This document shows, piece after piece, positions 55,001 to 64,000 of a stretch of 64,000 nucleotides of DNA; position 1 is the stretch's first letter; the number at the start of each line of letters is the position of its first letter. This DNA is from Colius striatus (lineage: Eukaryota; Chordata; Aves; Coliiformes; Coliidae). Position numbers and translations under genes: made by a program. The notes under the pieces were generated by a model that was given only the letters and a program-made list of their open reading frames with translations, was not told the DNA's origin and made no database searches. The stretch lies in NCBI RefSeq assembly GCF_028858725.1, contig NC_084766.1, positions 20,748,501-20,812,500 of the forward strand, given 5' to 3'.

Positions 55001-58000
55001 CTGATAGCTAACGCAGTGCTTACATGACTCTTCATGTTGGATCAGTGAGTGACCAGATCATCAAGCGGTACGATTTGGTGCAAATCACCACTACATCCCT
55101 CTCTACTTAGATGGAAAACAAAATTCAACATTTTTGTGGGTGTTTGCATCTAACCTAGACACAAAAATGTAGCATGAAGCCAGAGTGGCACAACTAGATT
55201 GTACCCTGATTTGTCAAATTTGCATGAGCAAGCAGAGCAAGCACCAGTGCTTTGCAACAAGGCCACCACATTTTGCATCTAACACTAAGGGCCTTAGAGG
55301 TGGTTTTCCTGTATTATTTCAAGTTTAATATGTTATGTTCAAATGCCTGGATGATTAATAGCCCATAAGAATCCATAAAAGCCACCTGAATTAATAAGGC
55401 ACCGATGAAATTTATTTTGTTCATGCGTTTCCTGGCAATCACAAAGCACACGATACATATACAGTGGGATCCTCAGCAACTCAGACATACCTCTGCACCA
55501 CCTTCACAGTCTTGGCAAGGCTTCTTATTTTGCACCTAAGCAGTGTCTTTCACTGACCCTTCCGAGGGATGAAGATTTCATTGCAAGTTCTGATTGTTAA
55601 GGGTGGAAGAGGAAGCTCCAGGAATGCCAGAAGGGATAACAGTAACTCTTCCATATGCAGAAAGAGATGCAATTTTTTTTTTATTTCAGAGGAGTCAACA
55701 ATCTCCACAGAGCTCCAACTAATTTTAATGCACAGAAAGCAATAGCTGGGTGCCCTGACCTCAGCCTAGATCTCTCACTCAGCTTCCCAGAAAAGCTTCA
55801 GATCGGGTCTGAGACCCTAGTTTGCATTTTAGCTGTACATTAACATACTTGGGAAGAATTTGATGACATATCAGGCTAAGCAAACATAGATTGGGTATTT
55901 GGTTACATGTTCACCTGCTGTTATTTTCACAGAATCCTGACTGCCAATGTGCTCACAAATAGCAAACGTTTAACGAGGTTACAAGGATCTGAAACCAACC
56001 ATATCATAAGAAATGCGTAGCCAACATTGCAATAAGCCACCCAACCTCTCCAAAGTAGGATCAGTGCAAACCTCATCTTGACTTCACACTTGCTTCAGTG
56101 CCTTTCATAGCCACTGAATTAATAGGCAAGTTAAATAATTACCTTTCTTGTTGCTGCACGTGCCTAATAAACACTTATTATGGCAACCTAGTCATTTTAT
56201 TCTGAGGTGAAAAAACTCCATTTAGTTACACTCTAGTGCTGTTTTATAATTGTCCATATCATGGTCAGTACAGATTGTGGACCCTGCAAATGAAGTCAAA
56301 CAAGCAGAAAGCATATATTTTGTCTTAGCAACCATGTCCTCCTGCTTCCCAACCCTGCCTTGGTTTGTTCTTATGTGCATCTTTGTCTTAACCTTTCTGG
56401 TGCAGGTTAAAACTCTTGTTGCAGATCTTCTTCATCTTTAGTTCTACAAATCTTGATCCCCACTGGCAGTGCTGGTTGCTATTATAACACATCTCAGATC
56501 TACAGAAAATTCCTGCTGCTTCAGACAGCTAAAGGAAAGCAGGGTTACAAGAAAACTCATGAAAGAGCTTTGCAGTTTGCAACCTTCTCTAGATAATTTT
56601 CACTCAGGCATTAAGTAAATGTGCTTTGCCATGAGTTCAAAGATATAAGTGGGGTGAAGGTAGCAACAAATTCTGCTGATCTCTAAGAAAGCCTTAGTTA
56701 CCCAGTATGCCCTGACAGCTTGCTAAACAGTGACTCTATTCCCCATGTTAATACATTAGGTTTAATTTGGCAGGATAAACAACCTGTTAGTTACTTCAGC
56801 AGCTGTTTTCAAGAAACCTGGAAAGAAACACAACTGCTCCTGAGAGCATCTCCCTTATTTGGTCTGCTCAGTCAGCAGAAAGGAGTGTGTGAGGTTATTA
56901 ACAAGACACTACTATAACCTTGCACCTCATCACGAGGTTCCTTTTGCTGGCGAAAGGAGCTCAGAAATCGATGGCAGCCTAGCAACTGGCTGGTACAGCA
57001 ACAGGAGCCACTGACCTTTCCAAACACAGCACACAGCCAGCAAAGCACACCCTGCCACTCTGCCTGCCTCTCCTTTCACCATAAAGATTTTCCTTCTCTC
57101 ACAAATTGATCCAGTAATGATATTGCAACAGTGTGAGTTGAAGATGCAAAGCACTTGCATGACAAAGGATGGAGGAAGAGCAGGTAAGGTCATGCCGGGC
57201 TCCCTGAGGAAAGAGGAGGTGAAGTTTTTCTACCTTGTTCAGCTGCTCTATTTAATGTGTACATGTACCTGAGCAGTTCCATCATCTCAAGAAACACCAC
57301 TACCTTACCTGCCAAACAGTCTGGATGTTCTTTAAAAAGAAGAACATGTAGAAGGACATGGCTTCAGCCAGAGGAACAGGCACAATGTCAGGTTTGTGTC
57401 ACAGCTGCCCCAGGACAGGAGCACACAGCCCTTAGACCATACTAGGGGTTCTCACCCTGCTACTTTCTGCTTCTTCACATTAGTTGGGCTACACACATTA
57501 AAATGACTGTGCATTAAGGGGCATTTGCATTTCTTTTAAAACTTCATGGAAGGATTTTGTGCAGTTTCCCACAAAGGAGCTGGCCCAAATGTGTATAGCA
57601 GCATAAATAAGCACAGAATCCAATACCTGGTTTTACCTGTTTGATAATAGAGAGATGCACATGAGGAAAGAATGAGGAGACTTGTCTAGAATTTTCTTTC
57701 AGGAGTAGTGTAAGATACGTACATAAACATAAACTGTACGTGTCATTTGCTGTCTTCACAGAAATGATGAGTTGGGCAATGCTTGAGAAACCTGTGACAG
57801 TCTCTGTGTCCAACACGCCAGAACACAATCCCAGAAAAGGTTCATTCACAACAATCACTTTAAACTTTATTTTTCCTGTGAACATCACACACAGCTTTCA
57901 AACTCACTTTGAGAACATCTGTGGAGATGAATTTTATAAGCAAGCATAAAGCAGCCTAAGCATAGCTGGAGTAAATTCATTAGTGTTTAGAACAATGAAC

Positions 58001-58333
58001 TAAAAGGAAAAAGAACCAAAAGGGCACAGAATGTATAGCAAAAGATAGAAGGGAGAAAGATAGAGAGAGAAAGGAAAAAGCTAGATAACAAAGAGAAGCG
58101 TTGTATGTGCCATGTGACAGTGGATCCTAAGACGTGTATAGGATGAAATATTTAACATGTTTTGAAAGAGTTAATTTCTTTGCGTGTCTTGCTAGTCCTT
58201 TAATTAATTTCCTACAGGCCATCAAATTGAGTACATTTGAATGGGACAGTATTTGATACAAGCACAGAAGATACCAAAAGCTGCAGAAGCTTCTATCAAC
58301 TGGATTGTCAGGAAATGGCAAATTTTTTTTTAT
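52049..58333. other. Probable 5' intron or upstream region of SLC16A12, no gene seen
   Basis: About 6.3 kb without a recognised exon or repeat family. The acceptor at 52048 implies that noncoding SLC16A12 exons lie upstream, here or beyond the window. The 110-codon plus frame at 53624-53956 is not recognisable. Confidence 0.5.
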
Positions 58334-58873
58334 GAATCATAGAATCATGGAATGGTAGGGTTGGAAGGGACCTTTAGAGATCATCTAGTCCAGCCCTGCT
58401 GCAGAAGCAGGGTCACCTAGATCAGGTCGCACAGGAACATGTCCAGGCGGGTCTTGAAGACCTACAAGGAAGGAGACTCCACAACCCCTCTGGGCAGCCT
58501 GTGCCAGGGCTCCCTCACCCTCACAGTGAAATAGTTTTTTCTTATTTTAAAGTGGAACTTTTTGTGTTCCAGCTTCATCCCATTACCCCTTGTCCTGTTA
58601 CTAGCTACTATAGAACAAAGGGATGTCCCAACCTCCTGACACCCACCCTTTAGATATTTGTAAATGTTAATAACATCCCCCCCTCAGTCTACTCTTCTCC
58701 AGACTAAACAGCCCCAGTTCCCGCAGCCTTTCCTTGTATAAAAGATGTTCCAGTCCCCTGATCATCTTGGTGGCCCTGCGCTGGACTCTCTCCAGCAGTT
58801 CCCTGTCCCTCTTGAGCTGAGGAGCCCAGAACTGGACACAGTACTCCAGATGAGGCCTCAGCAGGGCAGAGTC
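58334..58873 (-). mobile_element. CR1 LINE, 5'-truncated copy
   Basis: Minus-strand copy starting with the 3' tail GAATCATAGAATCATGGAATG and ending in ...GATGAGGCCTCAGCAGGGC at the end of the reverse transcriptase region. Close in wording to the 6.7- and 13.4-kb copies. Confidence 0.93.
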
Positions 58874-60302
58874 ACCTCTATCTGTTCAAGGATCTATGCA
58901 CTTTTCTGCATCAGACACTAATTAGTATTCCATTATATGCTTAAAGAAATGTTAACATATGACCAGAATTCTGAAATTTATTTGGGCAATTATTAAAATG
59001 ATTTTTATTCAAATTGGTCTTCAGTTGACACTTTTCCCACATCTGGTAAAATATTTTTCCAGTCTTCAGGAAAATCTTGCCCTAAGATTACCACTGCAAA
59101 GCTGCCATGGAACAAGTGAGAACAGAATATTTTTTTTCTCAGCCCATTACACAGCCAGTCTGTGGCAATCACCACCCTCCCCTTCCTTTACAGATTCTGC
59201 ACCCCAGAAATCAACCTCTCTTAGACTAGCTGGAGACGGCCCAGTAAAGGAGATGCCAAGCAAATAGTCTTCTGATCCTTCTAGAGAAAATTAGGATGTT
59301 ATCAGGCACCCTAGAAGTGCTCAGGCATCAACAATGCAGCTGTGCCTGGATAAAACTGAGAACCTGAAGACGATGGAGTCACACCTTCCTGCACATACCT
59401 GGAAGTGCCACCCAAAAGCTGTAGTTGCTGACAGCTTTTATGTCTCATCCCTGATAAATCAATGCAGATGCACACTGGTTTCAGCACACATCTGTAGTGG
59501 GGGGCTCACAGCCTAGGGAAGTGCTGGGAATGATTCTGTGGTATCCTGAGAGAGCACTCAGACACTCCTCAGCAGAGGGGAAGCTAAGAAAGCAGGAGGG
59601 GGAACCATAGGAAGGTGACGTGTTGTCACTTAGAAATCTCAGTGATGTACTACACAAAATGTACTTGTACTTCACGGTCTTCTACAGTTGTAATCTTTTC
59701 AGCCTTTCCATTCATGAAAAAGCTTTATTCATATGATACAAAACTAATTTAATTTGTCATGTTTTTGAGGTGCCCATCTGGGTTTTAGCAAAATGAGGAA
59801 CTCCACTTTGACAAAGACATCTTTTTCCCCTGTTCTTGAAGTGTTCAGAACCTGAGCTGAATAGTTGGGTTTTTAACAATTCACGTGGAAAAATACTTTC
59901 CACTATTAATTTACAACATGTGAATCTTACACAAGTGCTTTCTAAAGGGAAAGGGGATGACTATTTTAGAAAACAAATTCTGTACCTACAGAACAAGTTA
60001 CCCAGAAGATTGCCTCTATTTATTTAATGTTCTAGGGCTGCTGTTAGTGTCAATTCATCATCTTCTCCTTCAATATGCAAGATTTGTTTGCAAAAACTAA
60101 TTGAGCATGAAAAGGCAAGACAGATTATTTCCTTTTGTTCACAAGCTTATGGTCTGAAACAAAGCTATTGGTATACTTAATGTCATATTTTCTCTTCTAA
60201 TGAACAATAAGGACCATATTATAACAAACTGTCACTGTGACTGTTATTTTTCTTGAGAGGTTTTCAGCTGAAACATTGAATGCTGTCAAATTAAGATAGC
60301 TC
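58874..60302. other. No gene seen
   Basis: Noncoding sequence between two CR1 fragments. Confidence 0.5.
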
Positions 60303-60438
60303 CTTCTCTAGAGGTTTTCAAAACCTACCTGGACATATTCCAGTGCCACCTGATCTCTGTAGACCTGCTTTAGCAGGGGGGTTGGACTAAGTGATCTCTA
60401 AAGGTCCCTTGCAACCCCGACCATTCTATGAGTCTATG
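60303..60438 (+). mobile_element. CR1 LINE 3' end fragment
   Basis: About 135 bp of the CR1 3' end, from CTCTAGAGGTTTTCAAAACC to CCATTCTATGAGTCTATG, with the typical GGGGGTTGGACTAAGTGATC. Confidence 0.88.
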
Positions 60439-62495
60439 AAAGTCAATATTGATTTTCCCGTTAATAATGATACTATATAATTATTGTATATACAATAGTG
60501 CATTAATGTAATTCCCATTGGGAATGGAAGAGATCTCTAGATACTGGAAAAAGTACAGTTTAAGACAAAAAACAGGATATCTGCTGTTTCCTGAAATGGG
60601 CTTCCAACAGCAACTACTGGTGAATGTTGTTTTACAAGTATTTCTTAGAAGCGAATGCACAGATCATATTTATTCCATTAGAAAAAGCACAATATAATAG
60701 ATAATATAACATATTCTATATAAATCATATGGTCATAGGTGCATACCAATGAATACATCTCTGCACAAGAAGGCTTATATGTTTGTGACTGCACATAGCC
60801 TTCAGGAAATAAAAACAGGGAAGTTACTAAGCTGGGAAGGAAACACCAAATACTAAAATGAAAGAGAAGGAAACAGATGGGAGTCGAGGAAAAACTCTGA
60901 GCATACCATTAAAAAAAGCACTTCTGACCAGGAAGAACATATTTGTCAGCATACAGGTCATGAAAACATGCATCTACTTACAAGTAACAATTTGTCTCAG
61001 TGAAAAAAAACCCACTGAAAGTTAACAAAAAACAGCACATTCTTCATGCTCAGTCTTCCACTCAGCCTCACCAAGCCATCCATATTGCAACTAGACCCTT
61101 GCTTAATAGCTTATTTTAGCTTTTAGGGAATCTTTGAGAAAAGTGCCTCAAGTTCTCTCTGCTGAGTGAATACTAGTGCAGCTGCTTGATTACATCATTT
61201 TCAGGAATGAGCAGCAGGAACTTTCCAGGCTGCTGGAGAGTGTACTTCTGACTGTTAGTATTGCAGTCCAGAAATACAGTTTGTCAATCTTGTGTTAAAA
61301 GAACATTTCTCTCCATAGACAATGTTTTTGTTTTGGTAAGTGAAACATGCAAATCCTACCTGTCCTAGTAAATATGTTTTACCTTTTCTTTCCAGATTTC
61401 TGACTATTTTAATTCTTTAGAAGTTAATTTCCTTTTTCATTCTCTCTGGTGTTCCCATACAGCTCCTCAGCTTGTATCCATAGATACACAGAACTGTCAG
61501 CAAGCAAAATATTACAGCAAGTGTTCAGACATGCCTATGCTCACATATAAGGAATGAAGGTGTAATTGGAGAGAACTCTTGAAAAAAATAGCTGACCATA
61601 ATAAGCATGGGTTTAGCTTAACTCACAAAAGCACAAAATCAAGGACTCTGCAGCAAAGGACCCAAAGGTGCCTCTGGCAGGAAAAATAATATCTAAGTAG
61701 AGAGGGAAGAAATTTTGTGGAAGATAAGTTTGAGTTACACCAGGAGTAATGAGACAGCACGTAGGAAAACAGGAAACAACTTTCCCCAGATCGTATCACA
61801 TTTGCCTCTTCTCTTCAACAGTTACACTGAAAAGGCAGATAGCTATAAAAGAAAAAAAGAGTCCATATGGAGCAGAAAGATAAGACATTAAGGAGTCATC
61901 TTGTTAAATGTTAGACAACAATGACAAGAGAGTTCATAGAAGTTGAAATTTTCAGGGACTTGAAAAGAGAAAAGAGACTGATAGTATCTAATAATAAGGC
62001 CAAAAAATACAGCCAAAAAAACCCAACAAAACTCCCACAAAGCAAACAGTCTAGAAACTTATCTGAGAATTGGTCATAACAAAATTGATTAAAATGCTCC
62101 ATCTCTTCTTCCTATTAAACCCAGACATAATTACAGCAGCCGAGAGCAGCAGGGCATTTACAACCACAGAACCAGTCCAGTCTGACAAATCTCCCGTAAA
62201 ACACTCAAAGACTTCTACCAGCAAACTCTCAAATGGAAACACTTCAGAATCAAACTATGCAGGCTCTGCTGCCTTATGTGATCATACAGATCAACTGCAG
62301 ACTATTCATCCTTGAACCACTGCATTAGAAAGTTTCTAAAAATAAACACCTGGCTAAGAAATTCAGGAAAATATTATAAAAGGACAGCCTTTGGGCTTTC
62401 AATCTGCTACCATGCTCCTTTGGGATTTATGAGAAAGGTATAAAAAAAACCCAGTAAGAGTCCTGGTTCCTCTGCCTCAGCTTCCCTGTTGCCAT
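60439..62495. other. No gene seen
   Basis: AT-rich noncoding sequence. The Ser/Thr-rich plus frame at 62070-62315 is not recognisable. Confidence 0.5.
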
Positions 62496-62872
62496 TAGAA
62501 TCATAGAACCATTACAGTTGGAAAAGACTTTCAAGATCATAAAGTCTAGCCACTAACCTCACACTGACAAGCCCATCACTAAACCAAACAATATCCCTCA
62601 GTACTTCAAATATGTCTCTTTTTAATATCTCCAAGGATGGTGACTTCACTACCTCCCTGGGCAGCCCATTCCAATTTACCCTCTTGGTAAAAAAGTTCTT
62701 CCTAATGTCCAATCTAAACCTTCTCTGTCACAACTTAAACCTATTTCTTCAAGTTCTATCATTCATTACTGGAGAAAAGAGATCGACTCCCACCTCACTA
62801 CAACTGCCCTTCAGGTAACTGTAGAGTGTGATCATATCTCCTCTCAACCTTCTCTTCTCTAGGCTAAATTAC
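62496..62872 (-). mobile_element. CR1 LINE 3' fragment, diverged subfamily
   Basis: Minus-strand copy beginning TAGAATCATAGAACCATTAC and ending ...CTTCTCTTCTCTAGGCTAAA. The wording AAAAGACTTTCAAGATCATA and CAAGCCCATCACTAAACCA marks a CR1 subfamily different from the 58.3-kb copy. Confidence 0.9.
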
Positions 62873-64000
62873 TGATCAAGCCACCATGAAGAAACGCATT
62901 TGCCAGCTGTTCAGGTCAGACAGTCACATGAGTATCATTTAGTCAGTCCCACCACACGTCAAATTGGGAATCAAAACCCAAGAGACTTCGAAGGAGGATT
63001 CAGCAATTATCTTCTTAATCTGTTATTCCAGCCAAATTTTCATCTGTCCCTTAACTAGAGCCCATTATCAATGACTCTTTTAGTGGGATCAGTTTCACAT
63101 TAAACAGTTTATTACATGAGTGACAAAAGAAGTCGAAATAACTCAAGAATGATCAATTAAAATTATGTTTTAAACTCATATTTATATCTTGGTGCACAGA
63201 GCATCCATATTCCTTAAAATCTCCAAGTGAAATTAAATTTTTGTCATGAAAGAGAATAGAGTTTAATGATTTTTCCAGGAATATGTTTTATTTACAGTGA
63301 AAATGCACCCCAGCTAAGGAATAAACTACAATTATTACAATAGCATTATTTAAATTGCATATTCTGAATGAGTAATCTGGAGTATTCCAAAGAATGGTTG
63401 TTACAGGAAACTCTTGGTTCACTTGTAAGGTCATTGACACCATCATAACAAAAGGATAATAATCTCAATCCCACATGAAAACTGACAAACAAAATTGAAA
63501 ATTAATATTAAAATAAACTAATTATAAATTAATCTCAAATTTCTCAACTAAGAGATCTCTCACTGAACTGCTTCCATTTTCAATTAAGTAACACCTGTGT
63601 TGGTAACCTGAAAAACACCCAAAAGATGTTGATAGCAACATTTGCCTATGAACCTTTCTGAACAAAGCTCTGTTGCACTCTCCAAATTCTGCATTGTTAG
63701 ATCTTTTTCTTTTTTCTTGATCTGGCATTTCACATTAGTGCCAACTGCATTTGACAGATTTTAAACTACTACAAACTTCCAAATTCACCTGAAGAAAAAA
63801 AATATCCCATCCAACTATTAATCAGTCCTCAAGTGCCAGCTGCTTTCCTTTCCCTCCTTCACAGCCACCCCACAACACACTCCACTTGTTTCTCACGTTA
63901 TCCTGCCTGTTACCACCTTCACATCCTCTGTGTTTTTTCCATTGTTTCCGCATCCAGTTTTTATTTAGTGCTTCAGTGCCCACTGTGCTTCCCTGCCACG
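62873..64000. other. No gene seen
   Basis: AT-rich noncoding sequence to the window end. No repeat recognised. Confidence 0.5.

Noticed and set aside
1-64000. CRISPR arrays, operons, tRNA or rRNA genes
   Set aside because: Spliced genes, CpG islands and LINEs show vertebrate nuclear DNA. No spaced direct repeats and no tRNA/rRNA signatures were seen.

Overview
This is vertebrate nuclear DNA, almost certainly from a bird. The repeats are mostly CR1 LINEs ending in the avian ATTCTATGATTCTATGA-type 3' tail. Two more are solo LTRs of an endogenous-retrovirus family common in bird genomes. The gene order CH25H - LIPA - IFIT5 - SLC16A12 matches the block on human 10q23.31, with one IFIT gene where mammals have several. 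The species cannot be fixed from sequence alone.

Layout. CH25H (cholesterol 25-hydroxylase, minus strand, intronless, 274 aa) lies at 1522-2346, with a kappaB/ISRE-like promoter just upstream. A small CpG-rich block at about 5151-5380 carries a strong minus-strand splice donor and has no assigned gene. LIPA (lysosomal acid lipase, minus strand) has nine coding exons from 24268 down to 10216. They join in frame to 398 codons plus stop, and the promoter sits in a CpG island at about 23950-25080. IFIT5 (plus strand) has a five-base coding exon 1 at 29859-29863 behind two ISREs and a TATA-like box. A 4.07-kb intron largely filled by a CR1 follows, then a single large exon at 33935-35372 (480 aa in total). 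SLC16A12 (monocarboxylate/creatine transporter 12, minus strand) has six coding exons from 51937 down to 41527 (491 aa), with two upstream ORFs in the leader of the ATG exon. From 52 to 64 kb no coding exon was recognised. It is probably 5' intron or upstream sequence of SLC16A12 and holds three CR1 fragments.

How the genes relate. CH25H and IFIT5 are interferon-responsive antiviral genes: an oxysterol producer and a 5'-triphosphate-RNA binder. LIPA frees cholesterol from esters in lysosomes, so it can feed the CH25H substrate pool, but it is a housekeeping-type CpG-island gene. SLC16A12 is a membrane carrier unrelated in function. They are independent genes in conserved synteny, not an operon.

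No new biological system was found. The observations most worth following are the uORF arrangement of SLC16A12, the orphan CpG-rich exon candidate near 5.2 kb, the paired ISREs of IFIT5, the kappaB site of CH25H, an LTR pointing at the LIPA promoter, and a CR1 inserted inside another CR1. Exon borders were read by eye from GT/AG sites, frame continuity and remembered human proteins. No alignment was run.
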